Made by a program: the position numbers and the translations under genes | NCBI RefSeq assembly: GCF_008831285.2 | Contig: NC_045143.1 | Location: 22,262,302-22,326,301, forward strand | DNA length: 64,000 nucleotides | Direction: 5' to 3' | DNA from: Nymphaea colorata | Lineage: Eukaryota > Streptophyta > Magnoliopsida > Nymphaeales > Nymphaeaceae | Part shown: in pieces, positions 49,497 through 62,185 of the stretch | Layout of the letters: the number at the start of each line of letters is the position of its first letter | Position numbering within the stretch: the first letter of the stretch is position 1 | Notes under the pieces: generated by a model | Told to the model about the DNA's origin: nothing | Database searches by the model: none | The model's input: only the letters and a program-made list of their open reading frames with translations

Positions 49497-50112
49497 TTAT
49501 ATATAATCATGCAGCATATTAGTGCTCCTTACGTCAAACAACGTGGCATGCCATGCATGGACTTACGTGCGTCACGTTCAATAAAATTCCTCATAACACT
49601 CCGGTCCGTCCTGGGCGTCTGTTGGGTCGTCATCATCGTCGAAATGATAATTATGGTGGTGGGTGTGACTAGCCGCCTTTGAACGTGTCTTTTTTGGAGA
49701 CCTGCACTGTCGCTAACTGGTTTCGACGTTGTTTACTGAATCCAAAGCGTCGGGAAAAACGCAACCACAAGTATTGATCGCATTGTCAATTGACAGAGAC
49801 TTCTGCAACGTACCTTTTTCTCCGTCGTTAACTGGTCGACTTTTTCAGGGGAAATTTACCCTCGATTTAATTATTTACCGCCGTAAAATTCTCGGTAGGG
49901 AAAAGTCGTACATTTTTTTTCTTTTTTCACCCGCTCCACACTATTTCCCCTCGCAATCAAACATGGCCTTATATTAAAATTGTTTGTGGATCGAATTTGG
50001 CAGAGTCCGCCGCATCAGGATCCCAATTGCTTGCGAACTGAATCAAGTAAAAAATTTATACATTTAAATAGTCCTCATCAATTTTCATCTTTCTAAAATT
50101 ATTACTAGTACC

Positions 50113-50136
50113 ATTATTATTATTATTATTATTATT
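50113..50136. repeat. (ATT)n microsatellite
   Basis: Eight ATT units in unit A; the matching place in unit B (55090-55120) is T-rich without the expansion. Confidence 0.9.
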
Positions 50137-50658
50137 TATTTTTTGTCCTTACCGTCTCTCTTTTTTTCTGAAGTTTAGGGCAAGAACATCACCACTCAAG
50201 TGCTTAGACAACTATAATGAAAGACACTCAAGTGCTTAGACAACTATAAAGAAAGATCCACCGCACTTTTAATTTTGAAAAAAAATGCGTACTGTGATTG
50301 TTAATTGGGATGATAAGAAAGAGTATTTCATCTTTCCATCCTAAGAGCCAAAGCCCTCATCCTTCAATCAATTGAAGCAACATACCTTACATGCTTCATA
50401 ATTTACTTAAACCATATCATATGGAGGCTTCAAGTTTTTAATTAGGAAACAAGTTGGTTGGTTAATGTCTTAAATCTTTGGAGAACATTACGTACATTAA
50501 AAAAATAAAAAGATCTTATTCAGGTTGTCTTGGATAACACCTTCAGAAAACTCCATCTTTTAAACATCAAATTTGGTGACAAGTCTGTTTTTGACAAGTA
50601 CTTTTCGATGAACCCATGGGCCGTAGCATAACTGATTGGTTTGGCAGGCTGATGAGAG

Positions 50659-51282
50659 CTCAGTCGTCAATTTTATTTTTGTACGCACTACTCTTCTAGA
50701 CCTGCAAACAAATGCAATGTCATACTCCGGTTAATAGGTATACTACAGATCCACCAACACTCCTCAGTCGTCAATTTTATTTTTGTAGGCACTACTCTTT
50801 TAGACCTGCAAACAAATGCAATGTCATACTCCGGTTAATAGGTATACTACAGATCTACCAACACTCCTCAGTCGTCAATTTTATTTTTGTAGGCACTACT
50901 CTTCTAGACCTGCAAACAAATGCAATGTCATACTCCGGTTAATATGTATACTACAGATCCACCAACACTCCTTGGTCGTCAATTTTATTTTTGTAGGCAC
51001 TACTCTTTTAGACCTGCAAACAAATGCAATGTCATACTCCGGTTAATAGGTATACTACAGATCCACCAACATTCCTCAGTCGTCAATTTTATTTTTGTAG
51101 GCACTACTCTTCTAGACCTGCAAACAAATGCAATGCCATACTCCGGTTAATAGGTATACTACAGATCCACCAACACTCCTCAGTCGTCAATTTTATTTTT
51201 GTAGGCACTACTCTTATAGACCCGCAAACAAATGCAATGCCATACTCTGGTTAATAGGTATGCTATAGATCCACCAACACTC
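50659..51282. repeat. Six-copy 104-bp tandem array
   Basis: Units start ctcagtcgtcaattttattt (or ctTGgtcgtc) at 50659, 50763, 50867, 50971, 51075 and 51179. They contain gacctgcaaacaaatgcaatg and cggttaataggtatactaca. The word before gacc alternates tctag / tttag / tctag / tttag / tctag / tatag, hinting at a 208-bp dimer unit. 104 is not a multiple of 3, so open frames across copies are not coding. Unit B has only one diverged counterpart at about 55660-55770. Confidence 0.97.
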
Positions 51283-52031
51283 CAAAGCAGCCTTGTCTAA
51301 GGATGCAGAAGGAAGGAAGAAGGGTTTCAACCATCTTTGGGCAGCTTCCACTCTGGTGAGAATACAAAAATTATGACATTTTCTATGAATTATATATAAC
51401 ATGAGGCAGCCAGGTTATTCACTTTTAAAAACGTTATTTCCTCAAAGCAAAGGTTCTTAAAAACCCACTTTTGACCATCATCAAGCACAACTTTAAGTAC
51501 TTTTGGTTACATGGTTCACTTTTCTATTTTATTTTGACTTGAATTCAAAAAGAAAAAAAATAAGCCTCAACTGCATTCAAGAAAAAGATTGCCCGTTTGC
51601 AAAACTGTCTTGTTATAAGAAGAGAACGGTTAAATTTACCAATCCATGATATTAAGGTAGATTACTCATTGTTAAATGTCTCTTTGACAGCTCCATATCT
51701 CAAATCCAAGGATGATATGAAATCTCTTTTATATGGGACTCATATAGTAAGCAAAAACAAGGTCTCAACGTTTTTTAAAAATGAGAATTTGAAATACGTA
51801 GTATGTGAGGCAGAGGAGTGTGTATGTTTCTTAAGTCCTTGTTCTTGAGATCCTCGTGGTTTCATTTTCATTAATACATTGTGCTCTCTAATCACCTTAG
51901 ATCTTATACCCAAATTAATTAAGTAAAATCTTGCTTAGCAAAGGTTTGCCAAATTCGAATTAATTAAGTAAAATTTCACTTAGCAAAGGTTGCCAAAAGA
52001 TAAAGCCCGAATTGCGTAAAAGTATGCAATC

Positions 52032-52437
52032 TTTCAACTAGAGATGGCACACAAGCCAAGTTGATCTCGAGTTGGGCAGTTTGAGCTCTACTCAACTCAC
52101 ATAACTCAAGCTTGAACTCAAGTCGAGCTCGATAGAAAAAGTTTGAGCTCAACTCTTCTAACCTGTTCATGTTAAGCATGTGATATGCCTGATTTCTTTT
52201 AACTCGATTAAGTCATTTTAACTTGATTAACTCATTTAGTTGTTACTTGCTTAACTATTTTCTTATTATAATTCAACATTCATTATGTAGTCGAGTCGAG
52301 CCAAGTTTAAACAAATCAAGTTGTTACAACTCGAACTCGACTCGTTTATAAACAAGTTGTGCTCAAGTCAAGCTTTGATGAGTGAGTTCTAGTCAAGCTC
52401 AAGCTGGCCGGACTCGTTATGCAGCCTCAATTTCAAC
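52032..52437. mobile_element. hAT-like non-autonomous element with target-site duplication
   Basis: A 392-bp insert (52039-52430) is flanked by TTTCAAC on both sides (52032-52038, 52431-52437). Unit B carries the empty site with one TTTCAAC near 56172. The insert starts TAGAGATGGC, a hAT-type end, and its right end reversed is TGAGGCTGCA, an imperfect match. Inside are repeated gagctcgactcg-like words. No coding capacity. Confidence 0.75.
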
Positions 52438-52794
52438 AAGTCATATAAAGCATAGCCCTTTTCTCCCATAAATTGCAATAAATTACACCCACTGACTACT
52501 GCCCACCTAACTCATAAGCACGAGAAGACAGCTGCCATGTGCTCACAAAGTATATATAATTGAAACGTAACCTTCAGTCAAATAGTAAAGCTAAATTTTT
52601 GATTAAAAATTGAATACTTGTGTGAGCCACTCCCTAGTGCGATATACATGTTCATCTTCAGGGGCTAAGTTGAGCGCATCTCTCGGTTATGTATTACTTG
52701 AAAGGCTTTATGAAAGATGCAAGTGTAATTCCAACAATAGTTGGTGTGGTATTAGCCCCAAGCTAGCTTCATGGTAAATGTGCATTATATTTGA

Positions 52795-52980
52795 AGGGGC
52801 GGAGCCAGTAATTGTTCACTAAAGAGGCCAAATTATAGTTTCAAAATTTTTAACAGAATTTTTCAAAATTTTTATGTAAACTAATTGAAAATTTTTAAAC
52901 AATACGTATAAAAAATTTGTTTCTGAAATTTTAAGGGGGGCACAACCCCCCTGCCAACTCACCCCCTTGGCTTTGCCCCT
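52795..52980. mobile_element. MITE with AGGGGCGGAGCCAG termini
   Basis: The left end AGGGGCGGAGCCAG (52795-52808) and right end TTGGCTTTGCCCCT (ending 52980) are inverted repeats; the interior is aaatttttaa-rich with a ggggggcacaacccccc foldback. Decayed relatives of the same interior appear near 42060-42220, 59505-59680, 61738-61945, 62945-63095 and from 63885. It is absent from unit B. Confidence 0.65.
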
Positions 52981-53039
52981 GAGGATGAAACCCTGCCATC
53001 TAATGAGAAGTTGAAGCCTTCCCTCTTTTCTTCTACTCT

Positions 53040-53215
53040 TGAGGTCCAATGCTATATCGGGACCTGCGTAAACTTACTTACGGTTACTACTTCAACCTGA
53101 GAGTAACACCTGCCACCTTTTGCAATTCAGAAAAGCAACGTCATAAGAGTCGAACTGACGACCAGAATTTTCTCACCAGCCTGCCAACCCGACCATTTAA
53201 GCTATGACCCTTGGA
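53040..53215 (-). repeat. tRNA-derived SINE, copy in unit A
   Basis: On the minus strand TAGCTTAAATG (53204-53194) fits Pol III box A exactly and GTTCGACTC (53155-53147) fits box B exactly, followed by about 110 bp of body. The same element, diverged, is in unit B at 56590-56765. Confidence 0.65.
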
Positions 53216-54727
53216 ACATCAATAGCAAATTTAAAAAAGTTGAATACCTCGGATCTGGTTACTACCAGCTCTCATTACGTTGCCTGCCTGAGTTTTTAAT
53301 TTCATGGATTACTTCATCTAAGTGCTGATCACCTACAATTTGTAAAGCAAACATACTAAATTAATTCATTAAACGAAGCTCAGTTTTTTGTTTTCGGAGC
53401 TGGAATGTAATTTTTTCTGTGAGTATGAACGTCGATGGTCTTGATTTGGATTGGGTCCATCTTTTACTGCTGTATTTGTTGACGTAGTCATATTTCATGT
53501 AATTGGAATAGATCCAAACTCAGATCTAGTTGGATTGCTAATCTGTCACTAATTTGTATATTATCCAATAAGTAACTAACCTGTTTTCATTCGGCCGATC
53601 GATTCATGCTGCCAGCTTTTATAATGTTGTATATAGCCAGGTCGTAACTTTATTGGATCTAACTTGGAAATGAAACTTCGTATTCAGAATCAGTTAAAAA
53701 AACTCATACCAATTCTAAAACTAAGAAATTCAATCCAGATCTTCCAGCTAAATGGCTGTGATCATAGATATTGTTTTAATTTTGTGGTAATGTTCATCCA
53801 AGTGCAAGGTGGAATCCCAAAAGGTGCTTTAACTGTTTCAAGCATCTCTCAACTTTCTATCTGGAAAGCCTTTTTTGGTATTACAAAGCTCATAATTATT
53901 GAGAGCAAAGATGCACTTTAAATTTTCTTTCAAGTAAACAGCTAAAATAAATAAACATTTGTTGGATACATATTTAGCTAGAGTTCATCTTTTATGATTG
54001 TTGGGTGAATAGGAAAAATATTTAATGCTACTAACCAACAAAAGAACCAAAACCCCCACCACTCATCTTGCATTATGATTGTTGGATACACTGCTTTCGG
54101 TGCCTTAAATTGATTCTCAATTATGTGCCTCAACTTGCATATTGGTACCTTCATACCGTCTTCATGCTAGCTCCCACTCCGTCGATTGTGTCGAACCCCT
54201 TCGATATCTTGTATATTGATTGTTGAGGAGTTGTTTGATAACAAGACTGTGCTGCTCCACTCGATTGCCTAGATCTCTTTGCTATTGAAATGCCCTTACT
54301 TACATGACAAATTTCTTCATTTAGTTTACTGCAGTAAATACTTAATAGCATCTTCTTTTGATCCTAAACAACAAAACATTTTACAGGCCGTTTGAATCTT
54401 ACTGCAGTAAATAGTTCTTAACCTCTTTAGTGGCTTGGGCTGGTGGCTGCTAGACAGTAACAGTCATGGATCCGAGTGATAGTCGACACAGCCTTTGGGT
54501 CCAGCGCCCTGAATCAAAGAGACAGCCCTGAATCCCCAAAGGCAAGGTAAAAAAACGCTTGCCCCCTTGCAATATACAAACTGACCGAAGCGGGGGAACA
54601 CCAACACACAAATCAGGTTCTGAAAAGGATTAAGAAAATTGACTGTTATGAAACCAAGCTTTCATACAATTTTTTTTTTAAGGTAAACAAAGTAATTTAT
54701 ATATTCGTACCCTTAATATTAGCTGAG

Positions 54728-54768
54728 ATATATATATATCAAAAAAAATATATATATATATATATATT
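54728..54768. repeat. Two short (TA)n runs separated by poly-A
   Basis: TA runs at 54728-54739 and 54748-54768 with an A8 between them. Confidence 0.9.
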
Positions 54769-56318
54769 GAAGGAAGAGCCAGATCTGCGGCCGGCCCCCT
54801 TGGTTCGGACTGTCGCTGACTGGTTTTGACGCTATTTACTGAATTCAAAGCGTCGAGAAAGACGCAGCCCCACGTATTGGCCTGATCGCATGGTCATTGA
54901 CAGAGACGTCTCCGTGCTCTCCCCTTTCTCCGTCGCCAACTCCCTATCGCTCCAGTCAATGATTTTACAATTGTTTGTGCGTCGAATTTGGCAAAGAGTC
55001 CGCCGGATCGGGATCCGAATTATTTGCGAACCGAATCATGTAAAAATTTGTATTTTTAAATAGTCCTTCAGGAATTTTCATCTTTCTCAAATTATTTCTA
55101 TTATTTTTTATTAGTGTCTTTTACTTTTTTGTCCTTTCACGTGATCTCCTTGTTTCAATTTTGCCATTTCAAGCATCACAGTCGTGCAGGAACATATCAT
55201 CACTCAAGTGGTTGGATATCTATAAAGAAAGAAAGGCCCATCATACCTTTATTTTTGAAATAAAAGACAAGCTGTAATTATTTTTCTTAATAGGTACAAC
55301 GAGTATTTCTTCTTACCACTAACTCAGAATCGAAGCTCCCACTTTGCAAAATTGTTTGATTGAAACTCTAATAAGTCCATGTTCAAAAACTCAACAAGCA
55401 AAATAGCACGCATATTTCATCATTTAATAAAAAAAATATCATATGGAGGCTTGAAGATTTTTTATTTTTTATTATAATTAGGAAACAAATTGGTTGGTCA
55501 ATGTCTTAAATCTTGGAGAACATGACTTACAATAAAAAATTAGAAGATCTTATTAAGATTGTCTTGGTTGACACTTTCAAAAAACTGCATTATGTTAAGA
55601 TCAAATTTTGGTGACAACTTTGTTTTTAAAACATGACCACGAGTTGATTGGACTGATGGGTGGGTGGGAGCTGGGTGGTCTTCAATTTGATCTATGTGGG
55701 TATTAGGTGGTACTCTTCTTCTAGGATGATGAAGAAGTGTGTGACTCTGTAGTTGATAGGTATCATTCTATGTGGGCAAGAGAAAGAGAAGAGTTTTGGC
55801 CTTTTTCAAGCAGGTTTCTGCTCACCCCCAAAAACATGATTTCTATATATGGGTGAGAATACAAAAATGACATTTTTTATGAATTATATATAACATGAGA
55901 CAGCCAGGTTAGTATGTGAATCATATATATAATGACGTTTTTCAAAAATGAGAATTTGAAATAAGTAGTATGTGAGGCAGAAGAGAGAGTGTGTCTGTTT
56001 CTTTTAAGTCCTTGGACTTGAAGATCCTCGTGATCTCATTTTCATGTCATACTTAGTGCTCTATAATCACCTTGGATCTCATACCCAAATTAATTAAGTA
56101 AAATGTCGCTTAGCAAAGGTTGCCAAAAGATAAAAGCCCCCAGTGCGGCAAAGTGTGTGACAAGTGCTATCTTTCAACAAGCACAGCCCTTTTTTCCCAT
56201 AAATTGCAATAAATTACACCCACTGCCCACCTAAGTCTTTACGTTGCCGACATTGCCAACCAATAAATATAGGGAGCCAATGCTGCCATGTGCTTGTATA
56301 GAATTGAAACTTAAATCA

Positions 56319-56482
56319 AATAATAAAGCTAACTTTTTAACTAAAATTTTAAAACTTCTTTGAGACACTCCCCAGTGTGATAATTACATAGGTTCTTTGA
56401 AATAATAAAGCTAACTTTTTAATTAAAATTTTAAAACTTCTTTGAGACACTCCCCTGTGTGATAGATACATAGGTTCTTTTT
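56319..56482. repeat. 82-bp tandem duplication in unit B
   Basis: Two nearly identical copies start aataataaagctaacttttt at 56319 and 56401 and differ at few positions (cccagtgtgataa / ccctgtgtgatag). Unit A has one copy (about 52580-52650), so the duplication is younger than the segmental event. Confidence 0.9.
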
Positions 56483-56589
56483 CAAGTGGTTAAATTGAGT
56501 GTCTCTCCCCCTTATATATTCCTTGAAAGGCTTTATGAAGGATGCAATTGTAATTCCAACTATAGTTCTTATATTGTATATTAACGTGA

Positions 56590-56765
56590 ACGCCGAGGTC
56601 TAGAGTTACATCGGGACTTGAGTGAATTATGGTTGCTACTTTCATCTCATGGGTAGCACCTGCTGCCTTTTATTTTTGAGAGAAGTAGCACCAAACAGAA
56701 TCGAACTGATGACCAAACTTTCATCAGTCTGCCAACACGCACAGCTACGCTATGTCCCTTAGAAA
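56590..56765 (-). repeat. tRNA-derived SINE, copy in unit B
   Basis: On the minus strand TAGCGTAGCTG (56752-56742) fits box A and GTTCGATTC (56706-56698) fits box B. It occupies the same place in the duplicated unit as the SINE at 53040-53215, so the SINE was there before the duplication. Confidence 0.65.
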
Positions 56766-57339
56766 AAATGTACGTTAGATCAATAGCAAATTTACAAAAT
56801 TTGAAGCCATTATGTTGGCTGCCTGAGTTCTTAATTTCATGGTAATTTTTATCTAAGTTCATCGTGGTTAGGCTTATCACCTCCAATTTGAAAAGCAAAC
56901 ACACTAAATGTATTAAAGAAAGCTCAGTATTTTTTATCTGAGCTGGAATCTAATTTTTCTTCTGTGAGTATGAATGTCAAGGTTTTGGATTTGGGTTGGG
57001 TCCTTCTTTTACTACATTCGACTTAGTTATATTTCACGTAATTGGAATATATCCAAACTCAAATCTAGAAAACGAATCTGTCACTAATTTGTATGCGATC
57101 CAATAAGTCACTATCTTTTTTTGAATCACCCGATCGATTCAATCTGCCAACTTTTATAATGTTGTATCTATCGATCTATCTATCTGGTATTAATATGTAA
57201 CCAGGTCGTAACTTTATCGGATCTAAGTTGCAAATCAAACTCGTATTCAGAATTGGTTAAAAAGTGCATGCCGATTCTAAAACTAAGAAATTAAGCCCAG
57301 ATCTTCGGGCTAAACGGCTCCGATCATAGATATATAAAC

Positions 57340-58255
57340 AGGTATGTAGATCCAACAGTTTCTCATTCCTAACCCTCCGTCCGTGCATCCTTTTTGGTAA
57401 GCTTCCAAGCATAGTCACCAAAAATGGTTTTTTCAAAAAAAAACATGTTAAAATTGTGGAAAATAACTAAGCCGAAAAAATGGCAAAAAACGCAAAGAAA
57501 AGTGTGTGCTTTTTCTTTCTTTTTTTTTTCTCATTTCATTTATGTGTTTTTTCATACTTTTCTAACGTTAAACTGCTTATTTCTATTTTTTTTTACTTTT
57601 TATTTGTTGATTATCTACTTATTTTTTGATATTGCCTTATTAGTTTCCCATTTAAATTTTCGCATAAGTTTTAAGACTTTTTAAAAAAATTTTACTGTTT
57701 TATTTCCTGTTTTTATCTAAACGAAATCCGTAGTTGTAACTATGCGTCCAAATTAAGCTCCCCACTTATGGTTGGAATAAAAAAAAGTACTTTTAACAAT
57801 GGGACCCAGAAAATGACATGACAAGATCAGATTACCTCCTCAATAGCAGAAAATCCTCTGTTTTGACGTCTCGTATAATCTATTCTTCTGAAATTTCCAG
57901 ATTCAGTTTGTAGGAATTCGGTGAACAGATGCATGCTAGCGAACAAAGGAAAAAACGACACTGATACCAAATGAAGATCCATTAATGATCCGAACCGCTT
58001 CTGACCCCACCGTACTGCATATAAACGCCAGATATGCTAGTCCAATTCTCATTCCGTTTCAAGAAAAATGATGTCTGAACCTGAGTTGGAACCCAAAGCA
58101 GATTTAAGAGAATCCAATACAATTTCACTGGTCGTTTTATATAATGATATATTATTTGCTAAAGAAGACAAACACTTGGTTGAATGTTTAGTTTATTGTG
58201 ATTGAAGTATTTGACCAAGCTCTTATCATTTGTCCAATCTTTTTTTAAGTTTAAG
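57340..58255. other. Unit-B-specific sequence, no gene
   Basis: AT-rich with a very T-rich part at 57505-57700; no counterpart in unit A and no recognised element ends. Confidence 0.35.
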
Positions 58256-60716
58256 TTTGCTTTTGGTCTTTAGGGGTGACATCTCTACTGTACTTCAACT
58301 TGAATATCGGTACTCCATTTGTTTAACAACACATGAAATTGATACTCCAAAAACTCAAAACAGAAATTGACAGCCAATCATCCTTTACTCCGTCTATGGT
58401 GCCAACTCCCTTGGAAATATTTTATATGGTGATTGTCCTTCTATAACAAGTTTGCATTGTGCCAATTAGAAGTGGAGCAAAAAAAATTCTGTCTATGAAA
58501 CACTAAATGTATAGGAACCAAATTTTCAATCGACATTGGGGCGGAGACCCAGGTCGTTTAGGATTGATTCATATAGTTGAACCAAAATTTACCTTTGATC
58601 CGATCATTAAAAGCAAGGTTTTAGGGTGGGCTTCTGGGTCTACCTCCCTCCCTCCCTGCTGCCGAAAGTGATTTTAGATCATTTAGATTCTTTGTTACTG
58701 AAATACCCTTTCTTTGCTTCACTAGCGGTCCACAAACCCATCACTAATTTAGTCAAATACTTGATAGCTTCTTCTTTTGAGCCCGTTTGACTCTTATTGC
58801 AGTAGCCTTCCAAATAATTATTCTTCGTCGAAACCAAATGGAGGAGAACCTCCAAGTGCCTCCTGTTGTCAGAGTCCCCGTTCCTGCGGTTTGTACAAGG
58901 CATAGGATAATTAAATATAGAAAAGCTATAGCCAAACACCTCCAAATTCATATAATATTAGGTTCGAGTGTCATGTGAATCAGCAGCCTTAACATTTAAG
59001 ACAAATTAATAGAGCAATAACACAAACTATAGCCAAACACCCCCTTAAGTTAATCTTAGTGGCCAAAATTCTTTTCTCCACCCTTGAACAAGCTGAAACT
59101 AATATATATATATATATATACGTTTTGCTTTACTAAATCATGCACGTTGTAGAACTGTTGACCTTATTCAAGTTCAATATCTTAAGACCAACACTATGTT
59201 CAAGTGACTGGAGCTGTTGTGATCAGCATACATATCCACAAACAACTCTTCCACAAAAATACACAAATTAGAAGCAGTGGCGAGCCACATGGTGGCCCAC
59301 ACCAGCCTCATAAAATATGTTTGTTTTTATATTAATGCTATTGTGTGCCATTAAAACAATTGAAGTTAGCGATTTCTGGCGCTTACACGTGGTACATGCA
59401 TCGATATTGCAGCCGCCATCTGCTACCATTTATTGCGCATAATTAAGCTCATGATATACAAGTTACTAATAAACATCAATTAACCATTTTTGGTATAGAT
59501 ACCAAGGGCGAAACAAAAATTTTTTCATATAAAGTTTCTAAATTTTGTTTGGATTCAAAATATCATTCTTCAAATTTTTTTTATATGTTTTTCTAAATTT
59601 CATATGTAATTTTTAAAAAAAAAAACAGTTTGAGGTGAAACTGAGCCTATGTGGGCCCTTCCTTGACTCTGTTCCTAAGTATAAGTACAACCACTGCAAC
59701 CAAGACCCATTTGAATTGATGGAACCAAAGTTTAAATTTGGAAAAGTTTTACAATGAATGAAACAAACACAGAACTAAACACCCGAGGGCCGAGAGTTTT
59801 CATACAGATACGGAACTTTAACTTTATTCCTAAGCAAATTTTATTGACCGTTGAAAGTTTCGTGCCCAAACAAACAAACATGATATTAAAAATACCTGGA
59901 ATAAAAATGATAAAACAAAAAAGTAGGCATACCAGGTATTGAGAAATGACCTCGCCCGCTGTGAAAGAGTTCAAGAAACAGACGTCGTTCTCACAGTCTC
60001 AGTTCTGGGCCCATCCTTGGAAAGGGTAGGCCGGCTGCCTACTAAGAGGAATTAAGTTTGGCCATATCTGATTCCTACGGCCTTTAATGGCTGGTCCGAC
60101 TCCCGAGGCTGCCGTCCTAACTACGTGCACTGCAGTGCTTGGGAAAAAGACGGTGCCTCGACTCCCAACCACCACCTGCTCTGCCCTTCCCCAATTATCA
60201 GATATGATGCTTAAAATTCGTAATTAATGTTCAGATACCATGATCGTTTGTACAGCGATTTCAATTGATAGCTGATGAAAGCGTTCCCTTTCAAAAGGTC
60301 ATTGATCGATGGGTCAAGATGAAGGGTTTTTTCAACTAGTAATGGACGACGCGCTTTGGTTTTACCTTATATATATATATATATTGATTGGTAGAAATTA
60401 GGTCAACAAAAAAACACCAGAACTTCACATATGATATTTAAAGTGTTTTTTTATTTAACTTTACCAATATAATCTTAAGGATAAGTTCATACAAAATATA
60501 TAATAAGTTGATCAATTTTTTTGGTAAAAATAAGCAAAACTTCATGGCTTCCATGACATCATTTTTTTTTAAAAACAACTTCATTCAAAAAGCATGTTTT
60601 ATATCAAAATAGTTTTTATAAATATATCAAGATGTTCATATTTTATTCAAAATAACCTTTTAGCAAAAAATTGAAGACTCTTGCTTTTGTCCCTAAGTGT
60701 CTCATTTCTACCAACA

Positions 60717-60717
<1 letters not shown>

Positions 60718-60783
<66 letters not shown>
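60718..60783. repeat. (TA)n(GA)n compound microsatellite
   Basis: About 38 bp TA followed directly by about 28 bp GA. Confidence 0.97.
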
Positions 60784-60786
<3 letters not shown>

Positions 60787-62029
60787 CCAAATTTCTTACG
60801 ATTATAACATCGGCAATGACATTATGATGAGCAATTTATGTTCATGTTTTTTATAACTTCGAACTATATTGAATCAGTTGTATTTTAACATAAGTTTGAA
60901 CATTAGTTATGCATATATTTGTGTGGTTTATTAACGTTTAATTGTTTTGTTTGATACGTGAAAAGTGGTAAGTACGTAACTTGCATACATATTTTCGATT
61001 GTAGATTAAAAAAATTAAAACACTTTCATCTATGCATAAATTTGCATTGATAAAAACAATAGCTACATTTAGTAGACGCCGGTTAAAGCTTTCCCAACAT
61101 CTAGGTAATTATTGGTAAAAAATTTTGCCGACATCCAAAGAGCATTGTAGGAAAAAAGTTTTACCAACATTTGTTGAGATGTCAAAAAAAAACAAACTAT
61201 TAGCAATGCTCGTGTACGTCGGTAATAATTAATGTTTAGGTATGTGTTGAGCGCGTTGATGGTAATTAACTATCAAATAAGTGTCTACTTGCATTATTTC
61301 CCTCCAAGATTCCCTAAAATTTGAAACTGGTTACGATGCCTTTCTTTTCAGTTCAAAAGTAAAATTTGCCCTTTCCAGCTTCTAAGGGCAACGTTATAGA
61401 TCATTACGTTTTAGTAGAATGTCACTGACCCCCTTTTCCTTTGTTGCATCTAAGGATTCTGACATTGATGTTGAAATATATGTTAGTTAGTAAACTGGTT
61501 CTATCCCATTAGTACTTTGATTTTTTTTGTTTTTTTTAGGGGGTGGGGCGTGGGGGAGGGCCCATGATGTTCTATTCATAACAACTGGCCACCATTGACT
61601 TCAGCTGGTAAAGTTTATCTGCTTCTCTTGTCTGAGTTCCATAAATGATGAGTAATCTAGCTAAAACAAGTAGCTCATTTTCTTATTTAAGACAGCCCCT
61701 AATTGCAATTATATGTGAATATAAATGTGGTGCAAACAGGGGCGAAAGTAGAAAATTTTCATTGCAAGGAAAGAATTATAGTTTCAAATTTTAATAAGGA
61801 TCAAAACATAATTTCTTAAATTTTTTTTATACAGGTTAAACTAAAATTGTTAAATATAGCTATAAAATTTTGCATATTAAAAAATTAGGGAGAGGGAGGG
61901 TGCCATGTTTACAGATGGCCCCCATTGCCTCCACTCATGGGTGCAAGTAAAAAAGATTGGTTGTTCATTGCATGTTCCTTGTTGTCTTAGAGGCTGAATA
62001 ATTCTATATATACACCAGTGGTGGAGCTT

Positions 62030-62185
62030 AGGTAATGTAATGGATTGGACACGCCTTAGGTAAATTTCACCAGTGATTCGGTTTTACGTCTAACCATAGG
62101 TAATAGATTGACCACGCCTTAGGCAAATTTCACCGGTGACTCGGTTCTAGTCATAGGTAATAGATTGGACACGCCTTCTTCAAGA
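62030..62185. repeat. Tandem repeat of about 60-65 bp, 2.3 copies
   Basis: taggtaat-gattggacacgccttaggtaaatttcacc and its neighbours recur near 62030, 62098 and 62154; the third copy is partial. Confidence 0.75.

Larger units (their letters stand above)
49082..54425. repeat. Segmental duplication, unit A
   Basis: Matches unit B (54523-58825) in the same order and orientation through many blocks: cagccctgaatcc; actgtcgct-actggttt; tttactgaa-tccaaagcgtcg; gaatttggca-agtccgcc; ccatgggccgt..ttggttgg regions; cataaattgcaataaattac; ggctttatga-gatgcaa; atctgtcactaatttgtat; ccaggtcgtaactttat; ctactgcagtaaata. No gene is included. A is longer because of a 104-bp array, a hAT-like element and a MITE absent from B. 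Confidence 0.85.
54523..58825. repeat. Segmental duplication, unit B
   Basis: Counterpart of unit A in the same orientation, starting 97 bp after A ends. Similarity is clear at 54523-57333 and again, weaker, at 58260-58825 (against 53940-54425). The segment 57340-58255 has no counterpart in A. It contains no gene. Confidence 0.82.

Noticed and set aside
50712-51254. Four overlapping 76-codon frames with similar sequence
   Set aside because: They are produced by the 104-bp tandem array, whose period is not a multiple of three; not a protein family.
50659-51282. Regular repeat array considered as CRISPR-like
   Set aside because: Units are 104 bp, contiguous and without distinct spacers, in a plant nuclear genome.
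53147-53204. Possible functional tRNA gene on the minus strand
   Set aside because: Only A and B boxes are present; acceptor and anticodon stems do not form, and a second diverged copy plus a SINE body point to a SINE.
54785-54800. Rare-cutter-like gcggccggcc word, considered as a cloning scar
   Set aside because: It lies inside natural duplicated sequence with no vector-like flank; chance.
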